Part shown: piece after piece, positions 50,190-62,300 of the stretch
How positions within the stretch are numbered: the first letter of the stretch is position 1
Layout: each line of letters opens with the position of its first letter
Assembly (NCBI GenBank): GCA_002943765.1
Contig: PQWQ01000004.1
Location: 2,604,001 to 2,668,000, forward strand
Source: Psoroptes ovis
Lineage: Eukaryota > Arthropoda > Arachnida > Sarcoptiformes > Psoroptidae
Length of the DNA stretch: 64,000 nt
Reading direction: 5' to 3'
The notes under the pieces: generated by a model
What the model was told of the DNA's origin: nothing
Databases searched by the model: none
Seen by the model: the letters and a program-made list of their open reading frames with translations, nothing else
Position numbers and translations under genes: made by a program

Positions 50190-50350
50190 TTTAGCGATCA
50201 AATTGCTTGATGGCTAATGAATTTTATTATTGTTAAAAAACTTGCTTTTATATACAAGAAAAATATAATACAATTTGAATTTGAATTTTAGGTTTTTCGG
50301 TTTTTAGTCACAGTCATCGATGTCAATGTTATTGATTGACTGTGACTACA
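50190..50350 (-). repeat. 5' LTR of the chimeric retroelement
   Basis: 161 bp, same as the left LTR apart from one base near the inner end: minus-strand CTAAA here against CTACA in the 3' LTR. No indels separate the two. Confidence 0.9.
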
Positions 50351-53005
50351 TCATAATTATAATGTTTTATTGTCCTTACTGATAATGAAATGAATATTTT
50401 TATTAAAAATCAAAACAAAGCATTCATATTGTTTAGGAAAAAATATGAATTTTTTAATCATAATTAGACGAGAAAAAATAATAATAATGAACATTTATTA
50501 TTGGAAAAATTCAATGACATTGAATTTTATTAATATTTCAAGAATTTTTTGATGTTGTTTTGAAGCGGTAGTTGAAAAAATAATCGATTCATTGTTCAAA
50601 GAGTTGGCAACAACCATCATTATTAGTGATTGATTGAAATGAGCGATGCTCATTGATGGATAATTTAATAAAGGAAAAAAATTTACTCAAAGTTCATATC
50701 ATAATTATTAACAACGTTCAATGTCGTTCAAAATTTTCAGTGAAAAAAAAATGAATGAAAACACATTGAAATCAAATTTTTAATGAGGAAAAACATGAAA
50801 AAAATACCTGAAAATTGAATGTTGTTTATTTGTTGAATGTTTTTTGAAGTGGTTGTTTTTGAAATTTTCAAATCAATTCCATAAATTAATTTTTTTTTCA
50901 TTTTTCTCCCAATTTCATTTCAGAATTTATTAAATTTTCAATCAATTTCTATCCATAAAAAAACAACAAAATCATCTTCATTCAAAATTATTGAATTAAT
51001 TTATGATTTGAAATTAATGTTTGGATGGGTCTGAATTTAATGAATTCATATGAAATGAACCAAAAATCAATGGGAAAAAATTTGAGAAAAAGCAAGAATT
51101 GATTTCTTTGATTATCATTTTCATTTTCATTTTTTCTTGAAATCAAATATCACATGCTATTAATTCAAATTCAATTGTGATTGATCGATTGAATGTGCAC
51201 GTTTTTTTTTCAAAAAATTCAATAATAATCACTTCTCTTCATACGCAGATGATTCAAAATTTTTTTTTCTAACATTTCGTGGTATTTTTTAAAATTCACA
51301 TTCAAATTCAAATAATTCAATTTTAAATTTATTTTTTGAATTTTTTTCCATTCTAAACATCAATTCAGTCATTATTCAAATGTCTATGCATCTAAAAATA
51401 GCATCGCTTTTTCCTTTTGTTATGAAGATGAAAGGAAAATGAAATTCAAATTATCCAAAGAAAAACCAGAAATAAATTGAATTATTCATCTTGCTTTCTT
51501 TCGTTGAAATCTAATCTTTCCAACGAAAAAAAAGAAAAGATTTGATGATAATGATGATCCACCATTTCATTAAAAATACTATCTTATTATATTATTATCT
51601 TATTATTATTATCAAATTTCATTTCACATCTAAAATTAATGATCAAAATAATAATAAAAGCAATATGATAATGGTCGATGGTTACTTTTGTTGGGCTCCA
51701 ATTGTTCAACATTCAGTCTCTGTTGCTCGGTATCCCACATGCACAAACAAACATAAATTTATTTTTCCAGCATCAAGCATCGACAGCAACAGCAACGAAT
51801 TGAATATTAATTTCGATGAATTTGAAAGCAATTTCTCCAAAGAACACAATTGACCATAAACCACGCTTTCAATAAAAATTTTGAATAAAACAATTTTTTG
51901 TGTGAAATATTATTTATTCAAAAAAAAAAAAAAATTGAATGAATGATAATTTAACTTCAATTTAACTTTCAACAGCAACAGCTCTACATTCAATTCAAAC
52001 AAAAATCATATGTATCAATTAGTTAAAATGTATTGAATTTCGACAAAATATTAATTTTCAATTCAATTAGCATACAATCGATTTTCATTTTCCATATTTT
52101 ATATTTATCTTAATTTGAAAAAAAATGCTTGAAAATCAAATGAAAATTGAAAGTAGGTTCGAGAAAACAAAAAGTCCATTTCGGTCCAAAAATGGAAATA
52201 TTTGACATCAATTCATGTACATTTCAAGAGATTCAAAGCAAAAACAATTGAAACTCATTAAAAGAAAAATCATTGTAGAGAATCATACAAAAATGAATTC
52301 AAACTGGAAATTTTTTTTTTTTTTTTTGATCAAGTTTTAACCTTGAATTGATAATTTATTTGATTCATTTTGAATGTGTGTTTTTTGTACCAAATTTTGA
52401 TATTTTTTTCGTAGAGAAAAAAACTGTGAAATTTACTTTTCTTTCATTTTTGGTGATTCACTGCCAAAAATGTATTTACAATCAAAAAATTTTGGAACAA
52501 TTTTTGGATGAATAAATAAATGAATGAATGAATGAATTGAATATTTGATGATGATGAAATAAACAACTTGTTAGTTTTAGTTTTTGTTTCGTATATTTCT
52601 TTAATGGTTTCATTGTTTTAACAACGATAATAATGAGGATGATGATGATGTTTTGTGTTGCAAATTTGTAAAAGACAAAATACAACAAAAACAAAAAAAA
52701 TGAAAAATTTGAATAAATTCAATTGAAAAACAAACTGTTCTACGATGAATTGAATATACATTTTACGAAATACATTGAAAATTTACATGATTTTTTTTGT
52801 GTTTTGTTTTAACAAATCATTATGATAATGATTTTGAATCATATTTGGTAAAAATATCAATTGTTTTTGACGAGTAATTTTTTCAAGATTTTCATCATTT
52901 TTCGTTACTCGTGAAGAACTATGAACTTTTTTTTAGAATAATATTAACAACTTGTATCGTCGTTGGCGTGTTTCACATGTCGATTCTTTGTCCAAAAATT
53001 TTGCT

Positions 53006-53055
53006 ACAAGATTTGAGAGGCAAATCTTTTATTTGTTGCCCAAAACAAATCTTGT
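53006..53055. other. imperfect hairpin
   Basis: ACAAGATTTG (53006-53015) pairs with CAAATCTTGT (53046-53055). An inner GGCAAAT / ATTTGTTGCC pairing with a small bulge surrounds a short T-rich loop. The length is compatible with a small foldback RNA, but nothing shows transcription. Confidence 0.35.
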
Positions 53056-53856
53056 CACGTTGTCGTAGATGAATTTTTTTTTTTTTTTTGAATCAAAGAA
53101 AATTGAAAATTTCAATTAATTTTTGTTTTTTTTTCATTTCAAAATTAATCATTTATCCATTTTGATAATTTTGAACGGAAACAAAGCCCGAATAAAAAAA
53201 AATTCTAAATTTCAATAAAAAAATGAGTGAAAATTAATTGTTTTCCAAAACGTTTCGTTGTAATCATGTTATCTTGTTTCAATTGTTTCATATTGTATTC
53301 TTTGTAAGCATTTAAAAAATGAAAATTTCAATTAAAATGTATGAAAATACACAATGAAATGTATGAAAAAAAAACAAAACAAAACAAAACAAGAAAAACG
53401 CCCGAAACATGATTCAATTTTCCATTTTTTCAGTGTTTTGTTTTATTTCATCATTATGTAATCTTACATATTTAATTTTCTTTCGATTGAAACAAGTGAA
53501 TAATTCAAGAAACAAAAATTCAAAAATTCGAATATTTTAAACCATTTTTGAAACCGAGAAAATGAAATTTGATGAATTCAGAGTGAGTTTACTCGAATTT
53601 TCTATTCAATTTCCAACTGAAACTTTCTTAAAATTCATAAATTGAAATATGAAATAGAACATGAAAAAAAAACGAAAAATTAAATCGTTATAAATTCGTG
53701 ATCATTGAATATGATTAGGAACTTTTGAATCAAGAAGATTCAATGAAATGATACGGATAAAAAATGATTTTGAATCGTCTGAACTTTGATATAATTTCAT
53801 TTTTCATTAAAGTAATCTAAGAGTAAACTGTAGACATTTTGGAAAGCAAAATACGT

Positions 53857-53883
53857 CAACAGCAGCAGCAGCAGCAGCAACAA
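53857..53883 (+). repeat. CAG/CAA triplet run
   Basis: CAACAG followed by several CAG and then CAA units. It lies between a possible acceptor (CTGTAG at 53827-53832) and a GTGAAT donor-like site, so it could be part of a poly-glutamine-coding micro-exon, but that is speculative. Confidence 0.5.
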
Positions 53884-54355
53884 GTGAATGATATATTCAT
53901 TCAAAAAATTTCAAAAAAAATGACCATCATCTTCGTGAATGAATGTTTTTGTACCATATTTTTTTCCATCATTTTTTCAGTTTTTTGTTCGTTCGTTTGT
54001 TCACTTCCTTCATATCAAGTCTACTCAATTTCACTTGGTCATTTGTAATGAAATTTGAAATTGTACAAGAAAAAAGGGAGAAATAAATGTTCAATTAATC
54101 ATTAATCGATAATTGAACTTGTATTGTACATACACACAGACACACAAGCATCGATAAATAAAGGACAGTAAAAATTTTGATTTTTTGGATTTTATTTTAT
54201 TTTATTTTTTCTAAAATCGAATAAACTAACGAAAAAAATCGTGAACAGGAAGGTGAAAGCAAGCGATCGTAGAACATCATCATTATCATCAATGAAACGT
54301 ATTGATTATTATTTTTCCGTTTCATTTAATTTTTACCTGATCAAAAAGGTGAATT

Positions 54356-54379
54356 AATCGATCGATCGATCGATCGATT
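54356..54379. repeat. 24-bp perfect GATC-repeat palindrome
   Basis: AATCGATCGATC... is its own reverse complement over 24 bp. A second short ATCGATT palindrome lies a few bases further on. It is rich in GATC sites and could form a cruciform. Confidence 0.85.
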
Positions 54380-55031
54380 GATAATCAATCGATTAATTTT
54401 CAAATAGACAAAACATTAATTTAATAAATAAATAATATTGGAAATGAAACATTTTTGATAATGATCATGATGATGATGATGATTATTATTATTATTATAA
54501 TGGACAAATGAACGGAAAAAATTAATGATCATAAACAATGATAATCATTTAATATTTTTTGTTATTTTCTCATTTTCTTTTATTTAAAAATCATTGGAAA
54601 ACTAAATGTCAAAGCAAAGGTTTTTATGCCAAATTCACCATCATAAAGGCATATATTTATGAATTCATATATTTTCATGCATATTTTTCCATATTGTCAG
54701 CATTCAACTTTGAAGATTCATAGTATAAAAAAATAAAAAATATGAATCAAAACAAAAGACACCAAAAAAAGACAATTAAAAAGCAACAAACAACAACAGC
54801 AACAACAACAACAAATGGTAATTAATCATTGACAATGATGGCCTAAATGGTGAGCAGCAGCAACATGAACAACAACAGCAATGACCAAACAATCATTATC
54901 AATTCAAAATCCATGAGGTTTTTCTATTTAATGCTGTTTATTCTTTTACTATTTGGTTGGTTGGTGTAGAGCATAATTTAATTTTAGAAACATTTTTCAT
55001 ATTTTGACAGTGATTTTTTGCTTTTTTAATT

Positions 55032-55111
55032 GTAGGTTGTCCGGAAAGTTCTGGCCGATTTTCATGAACAACTCTATTGATTAAGCGGAATGAACTTTCT
55101 GGACATCCTAA
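55032..55111 (-). mobile_element. 80-bp palindromic MITE, copy 7
   Basis: It starts GTAGGTTGTCCGGAAAGTTC and ends CTGGACATCCTAA followed by TA. It has the same inverted interior orientation as copy 6 (TTAAGCGGAATGAAC on the right). Confidence 0.8.
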
Positions 55112-58026
55112 TATTTGAAATGCAAAATACTGACACCACCACCAACACCATCAAAATGTATGCATTGTAGAATGTTGTAGAAACCATATGTAATTAAAAT
55201 ATTATTTGGCTAATTATTATCGATCAAATTATGTAATGTTATGTGGAAAAAAAAAATTTCCATACTTGTTACAGGCTAAAGACATGATTATAATAATGAT
55301 GATGAAGATGATAATGATGATTATGGTGATATGATGGTGATTATTATCATAATTATCATTTTGGTTTTTCATTTTCTTCTTCTCTTCTCATTTATACTTT
55401 TGAACAAATTTTTCATTTTCTCCTAGCACTAAATCATATTCAACATGTCATATGTAAATTATTACCATCATTATTATTATTATTATCATGATTATGACAA
55501 TCTATTGCATTGAAAGATTATCAAAAAGATCATTATTTTGATGATGATTGATAAGATTTTCAAGTGATAAGCATTGATTCGTTACCATAATCGATGAATA
55601 TTTTCATCAAGATTTGAAAATTCGATATGTGTGTGCTGAATTAAATTAAAAAAATTTTCAATGAAAAAACTTGAATGAAGAAATGATTTCTACTTTGAAT
55701 AAAAATTTTAATTTAAATTCAAATCCTCATCATGAATATAATGAGATGAGCATTCATAACCATTAATTTATTCATTTATTGTTGGTAATATAATTGGATT
55801 AAATATTTTTTATTGATTTAATCAGATTGAATTGAAGGGTTTACCGAGGATGTCATTATGAAGGATTATTTTGAAAATAAAAACAGAGGCAAAATTTCAT
55901 TTTGCAAATACTATTTCTACATTAAAAATTTCTGCAAATAAAAATTTATTGATCAATGGCAATAAATTCATTTGAAAAATGCTTGAAATGTGAAATGGAA
56001 ATAAAATAAAATTGATTTGACGAAATTATTTTTGTATTATATACGCACACAAACACTAAAATTTCTCCATTATCATCATTATGATTATATAATAATCAGA
56101 ATAATGATAAATAATGAAATTTTAACACTAATTTCGTGACCTGTTGTCATTTTTTATTATTATATAAGACATTATGATTGCTGTTGAAATTGATGCAATT
56201 TTTGATCAGAAAAAAAAATGGAGAAAAAAATTGAAATAACAAATTACATCAAACACTTTGAATTGAGTACAAATCAAAATTTGAAAATTTGTGACTCAAA
56301 TTATCATTATTTATTATTAATATCATAACTATCAAAGATGTACGACTTCTGAATATTGAATAATGGATAGAAAAAGGAATTCTTTGAAATTATTTGATTG
56401 ACAGGTAATGAAATGAACGAAAAAAAAAATATGGGTTTACAGTCACTGTCCTGTAAAAAAAATATAATAATCTTTATTAATCATGTATCAAAGATTTTTT
56501 TTCATTTCTCTGCCGACAAATTAAAAATGGGATAGTTCATACTGATAAAAATGAAAAATATATGAAATTTCGCATCAAATAATGTTTCGGGTAATTTTGA
56601 ATGGTCAAAAATAAAAAAATATATAAATTAAAAAAATGTTTCGCATCATATTTCGATGGGATTTGTGTGTGGTTCGGCCATTTTTGATCATTTATGTCAG
56701 TATTATAATCAAAATTGTAACAAAATTCATTTTTAATGCTTTTTATGCTAAATTTGATAAAATAAAGCTTAAATTTTGAACCCAAATTTTTCTCCAATTT
56801 TCGATTAAAATTGATCAAGTGTTTGAATTATCACTGAACTAAAAAAAGATGAAAAATAACAGTGACACTAAAAATATTGATGCCAATGAACTTCAACAGT
56901 TCGAACTCACTCACTCATCCACACACTTATTAGATTGAAATTTGATAAATTAAATACGATAAGTGTTATTTATTTGATTGAAAAAAAAATGAAATCAGAT
57001 TGAAATCATTGACATTTAAAAGCGTAGCATCAAACATCGTTACATTGACATTTATGAATTTTTGAAAAATTTGATTTTTTAAATTTTTTCGAAAATGAAA
57101 CCATTTTAAAAATAAATAGATTCAAAAGTGAAAAATTAAACTTAGATTCAGAGATTATTGAAATTCAATTTCGTTTTCATTTTCAAAAATAACTGATCAA
57201 TGATATGATGGGCAAATTACATAATGATTTTATAAAAAGCCACAAATAAAATTTAAAAAAACGAAAAACTTTCATTGAAATTTTCAATTTCTGAAATTTC
57301 TTGAAATCTTCAATTGACAATTTTATAAATAAAAGTTTTAATTATTTTTAGTCACAAAAACAAACAAAATGAATAAAAATAAATAAATATCTTGAATTAC
57401 ATCATTTATGGTGATTTAGAAAGCAAAAAAAAAATGCTGAATTTAATACGAAGAAAAAAGGATTAATTAAAAATTAAAATTAATACTCATATACAATACA
57501 CGAACAAACAGAAATCATTGTAATTTGTTAGGTCATCCTGTGTTCACATTGGAGGAGAAAAACAACCACAACAAAACAGCAAGTAAGCAAGCAACAGTTG
57601 TCCATGTCCAGTCCATACATGTGAAAATTACATTCACAAACACACACACACAGGTAGGTCACAGAACAAAATTATCAATGAAATTCAAGAAGAAAACAAA
57701 AAATATTTTTAGAGATGATTGTCAACGAAATAAATAAAAATAATGAAAATAATATTAATAATAATAATCATGATCGTCAATGAGATGCTACGACAATTTA
57801 CAATTATGAAAAAAAAACGACGAGATGTTTTTCTTAACGAAATGTTTAAATGGTTGTTTCTGTGTTTGTTCATCATCTATTCATTTCATTTATTTCAATT
57901 TATATTTATTTATTTTTTCATTTTTTATAATCATTTTCTTAGATTAATTAAAAATGACCAACTAACCTAAAGATTTCTATGCTTTCTATTTCTTTTTGTT
58001 TCTTGTTGCATCTTTGTCATAATTAT
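55112..58026. other. AT-rich intergenic, no gene seen
   Basis: No conserved coding sequence was recognised. The open frames present are chance stretches with no recognisable motifs. Confidence 0.5.
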
Positions 58027-58028
58027 TA

Positions 58029-59302
58029 CCTTGTCCGGCGTAAAGTTAGGGTGACATCTATCTAAATAATTCAGCAATCGCTTGATGTTTCGGGACCAAA
58101 TTTTCACCACTAGTACTGGGACTAATGCTTCATCGAAAAAAAAAAGAATTTTCTAATTTCCCTCAGAGATGACCCTAGAGTGGCCCATTTTAAAAAGGTC
58201 CAATAAAAACAGCATGATTTTGACAAAATCATCAAAATTCCAGGATTCACAGCTTCCAGAATCCAAAAACAATTGTGGGAAATTTTGATGGGCCTAGGAT
58301 ATTCTCAGAAAACAGAAGAAAAATCGATGATATCAATCATCAGTAGGAGAAAAAGCTTAAAAATGATCGAAGACTAGTCGTTTGTTTAAGGGTTGAAAAA
58401 GACCCGAGAATCCGAGGAATCAAAAAAATGTTTCAAGAATGTAAGAGCCTGGAATGTTGGTGATCTGTCCCTCAAATTTGAAGTTCCTAGGAGCAGTGTG
58501 TGGAACATTACACCCCTAAAATCAAAGCAAGTCAGATTTCGAAAAATTCAAATCCAACATTGGGACCCAAGACCAAATCACTTTGAAAAAAGATTGATGT
58601 CACAAGAGTTCACTTTGCTCAACACGTCTCTCAAAGTGATAGTGACACATTTCTCCCACTGAAAAATTCTGGGCCCCACTACAGCATTCTCTTGTTGAAG
58701 GAAGTGGAAATTTCACCCAGTTAAAGAAGAGCTAGGACCAAAATTTTTACAACAGGGATCGGGTGAGAGAATAGCATTCTCATCATGACCATGGATATCC
58801 TTGTCATCGTCTTTCGGCATCTCTGGCACGAAAATTAAGCAATAACAACCAAGGCCCATAGGACGTTAATCGGGACCCATGGCCCCGTAAGAATGGTTGA
58901 AAAAGACTGCAAGGATATAATATTCTTCTTGATAATGTTTGGTTCCATGAAAATTAAGTTGTCACGTGATTATCCCTGAAAAACTATTTTGACATTTAAA
59001 GTCGGGTCAATATGACCCAGGTCATAATTTTTGTGACCAAAACTGTCTTGTCTCGTGAAAATATGGATTTCAAGCATTCGATTACAAAATTTAAATATTT
59101 CCAAAAATACTGCTAATTTGGTCATTTTGAACAATTTGCAAAAGGGCCATTTTGACAAGGTCCCTAGGGTACTTGGGCCTTGAAAATCATTCATAAGGTT
59201 TGAAGAAAACTAAATTTTATTATGTTAAAGTTTCGCTAAGACATCTTCAATAGTTTTTGAAAAAATTGAATTTGAACACTCCTAACTTTACTCCGGACAA
59301 GG
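58029..59302 (+). mobile_element. degenerate Tc1/mariner-family transposon, 1274 bp
   Basis: Terminal inverted repeats of 22 bp (left CCTTGTCCGGCGTAAAGTTA plus GG) match at 21 positions. TA lies outside both ends (58027-58028 and 59303-59304). The size, TA duplication and a relic of a helix-turn-helix transposase inside fit the Tc1/mariner superfamily. The body is GC-richer than its surroundings. Stop codons and frame breaks throughout show it is inactive. The terminal repeats are not the same as those of the 80-bp MITEs, though both share TTGTCCG. Confidence 0.8.
58393..58662 (+). pseudogene. transposase N-terminal fragment (Tc1/mariner type)
   Basis: A frame of 89 residues inside the element contains WNVGDLSLKFEVPRSSVWNI, which has the spacing of the second helix-turn-helix of mariner-like transposases. 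A basic stretch and a KRLMSQEFTLLN-like helix follow, resembling the linker before the catalytic domain. No intact DDE/D domain follows, because downstream sequence is broken by stops. It is a fossil, not a working gene. Confidence 0.55.
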
Positions 59303-59304
59303 TA

Positions 59305-62300
59305 ATATCTTTGTATGATTATGATTAGTAAGATTATGTTGATTTTGATTTTTTGTTTCATTACAACATGGCGTTTTTAATGAATCAAATTCTTGACTAT
59401 GAAATGAAGATGGAAAATGTCTTGAAATTGTTTTTTTTTTGTTCGCATCTTTTAATTGTGATTTGATTGTTTTGTACTGAATTTTTCTTTCCCAACAAAA
59501 TTTGTACATCATTTAAAACCCTTACTAAAATCATGGTAGTCTCATGGTGGTACGATTTTCGTATGGTGTTGCCGCAGATGTTGACCAAAAAAGCAAAATT
59601 TAACCAGAAATTTTCACATCAAAATAATTCATCAACAATAAACGATGATGATGATGATGACCTATTTGATAATAATTTTCATTTTACATCGACAACATTT
59701 GAGTGCATTTACCCAAAAAAAATTTTGTCCAGTGTGACAAAATGTCAGATGGATTTTTTTCTGTTGTTTTAGATGTGAATTATTTTTAGATACAGCCATT
59801 CATTTAATTAATTGGAAACAAAAAAATTATCAGATTTAATTATCAGATGTGTTTTGAGAAATGGAAAATAAAATTCGGGAAAATTTGTTGAATTATTTCG
59901 TTTACTCATTTTCGTTATTCATATTTGATGGTATAATGTTATAATTGAGATAATTTTATGGTGAAATTTAATCACCATAGCGAAACATGGCAAAAAAACT
60001 GGAAATATTTTTTCTCAATTTCACTTAATTTCATTCAATAATTATGTGCACACATGCATTCACTATCATCGCAGTTATTGTGTAATAATTCAAAAAAAAA
60101 TAAAAAAGGGTTGAAATTACAAAAGAAGATATTGTTAGTTGTGTTGTTGCTAAAAATAGTGGAGAAAAATTCAAAATTTTAAAATATTTCTTCTATGCAA
60201 ATTGATGGTTTTCATTTCTTTGTTAATATTTCTGATTCTGATTTGCATGAAATTTAAAATTCAAAATTTTTTTGCAAAACAATGTTAAATGATGAATAAA
60301 TAATGATAATCGATTGTATCTTCTTTCGTTTTTTTCTCTTCGATCAATCATTAATTGATCGATTGATTCTATCATCATGATTATTCAGCGCCATTATCAG
60401 CACATTTAGCGCATTCAAGAACAAAAACAAACGGAATAATTGTCATGTCCGATTCGATAAACAATGATAACGATGAAATTTCGTGAAAAACAATAAATTA
60501 AACAAGGACATAGAAGAATAGAAAATTGATGATAATCAATCAAATGATAATGATGATTGATTCATTGATTTTGAATAATAATTCATCGAATAATAGACTA
60601 AATGACTTGAAAAGAATAAACAATCGACGGAATTGTTTTTCAGATGTGATTTGAATTTTTGATTGGAAAAAAATTCATGATTATTTTTTCTCCTTTTGCT
60701 TTTGGCCACAAATTCAAAGCATACAATCGATTTTGAATTTGATTAGAGGAAAAAATCAATGGAAAATAAAATCAAATCAATCTATAAAATGTACGATTGG
60801 ACAATTTTCACACCAATCGTTCATGCAACACAAGATGCAATAAAATTTGAAAATGGTGAAAAAATACATTTCATTGGTTTACCATCATCATCATTAGCAG
60901 CAGCTATATTCGTTATTTCACTCATAATCAATGTTTGATGATCATAATAATTACAGCATTGATTCAGAGAATAGTGACATTTTGGTATGAATTTGAGCAT
61001 AATTTTCCATGAAAAATGCACCAAAATATTATTGAAAATTTCAATTGAAAATCAATCAAATTTAATTGGAATTTCACCAAATATTTGTACATTAGTTTCG
61101 CCTTCAAAATCTCTTTTTTTGAATTTTTTTACAACATATTTCGGATTGATGGAATAGAAAATTGAATGAATGAATTCGTAATTATTTTTTTTTCAATTAA
61201 TTTCAATTATTTGCAGCAAAAAATAAAATCAAATGAATTTTTATAATTATTATTTCTTCGATTCAAGTTGTAATGGCAAATATAATGAAAATAACAATCA
61301 TTCAATCAAACATTTGATGTGTGAAGTTTTTTTTTATATTCAAAATTTTATTTTCTTTGAATTTCACGTGTGTTTGTGCATGTTGTTATATGATTTTTCG
61401 TTTGTTTTTTTTTTGGCAATTCAATAAGTTTCAAAATTTACAAAATTTGTGTGGAATTTTCAATTGAAATAAATTGAAATATACTTTTTTCGAAAAAATT
61501 TATTACTTTTTGATTTATTCAAAGTTTTTTATTTCATTTATTTTCATTGATTTATTTTCATTTTATTCGAATCAACAAGCAAAAGTTTTTGACATTATTT
61601 TTTTTTATTATTTTCAATGTTTGCGAAGAAAACTTTTGATTCAAATGACAATCACAAGTATCAAGCAATCAATGGATTGATCATTGAAATCTTGCATGAA
61701 TACTTTATCAAATTTTCAGATGTATTTTGGCAAGAAAAACAAAACAGTAGTCAAATGATTTAGATAAGAAAAAAACCTGATAATAATAAAACAAATATCT
61801 TGCCACCTTTGTTATTTGTTAATATTGCTTTCATGTGTTCAAGTATAATCGTTGAGCTTTTCAATCATTGAACAATTGATTGAATCTCAATTGAATTATT
61901 CTCATTGATAAATGAATAAAATGTATTTGGTATTTTTCCAATCGTTTATCTCAAGATGTATAAGCATCAATTTGTTTTTTTCCAGGGAAAAAAGCATGTG
62001 AATATTGCTTTTTAGCGAGATTTTATCTTTGAATCCTTTTTACTTTATTATATCAGCAATCAACATTGAAAGGTTTATTTGTTTGTTGAAAGCAATTGAT
62101 CATTTTAAAGATTTTTGACCGAATAGAAATAAAAAAAAAAAATCATAAAACATAATCAAATTTGCATTCATGGGAATAATTTTCCGGTATGTGATATTTG
62201 TCTAATTTCCATGATTTTTATTTAATGAAAATCGGAGGATAAATCCATTCAACGATGAATATTCAATGGAAATTTTAAATCAATGCAATAAATTGATGCT

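Larger units (their letters stand above)
48474..50350 (-). mobile_element. LTR retrotransposon carrying a Zic retrocopy
   Basis: The 1877-bp element has two 161-bp LTRs, a 4-bp target duplication (TCAT at 48470-48473 and 50351-50354), a primer-binding site inside the right LTR and a polypurine tract inside the left LTR, so it is transcribed on the minus strand. Only a short piece near the 5' end and the last codons of integrase look like retroelement coding sequence; reverse transcriptase, RNase H and the integrase core are absent. In their place is a Zic/odd-paired zinc-finger copy without introns. The 4-bp duplication and the GPY/F-type integrase tail indicate Ty3/gypsy. The element cannot move by itself. 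Near-identical LTRs imply a recent insertion. The structure matches known LTR-element-mediated retroposition of host mRNA. Confidence 0.88.
50355..55031. other. AT-rich intergenic or intronic, no firm gene
   Basis: No conserved gene was recognised. It contains a hairpin at 53006-53055, a CAG run at 53857-53883 and a GATC palindrome at 54356-54379. A plus-strand frame at 51542-51853 with a short non-repetitive part (DGYFCWAPIVQHSVSVARYP) is the only open stretch here that looks mildly protein-like, and nothing supports it as a gene. Confidence 0.45.

Noticed and set aside
48480..50350. Simple segmental duplication as an explanation for the two 161-bp direct repeats
   Set aside because: Inverted TGTAG/CTACA ends, the TCAT target duplication, a TGG primer-binding site, an adjacent polypurine tract and an integrase tail together identify them as LTRs.
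51542..51853. 103-residue plus-strand frame
   Set aside because: The N-terminal half is repeat-derived; the short protein-like part has no recognised motif, splice sites or homologue that I know.
59467..59772. 101-residue plus-strand frame just outside the mariner element
   Set aside because: Contains an Asp run from a GAT repeat and no recognisable domain; the opposite strand is equally open.
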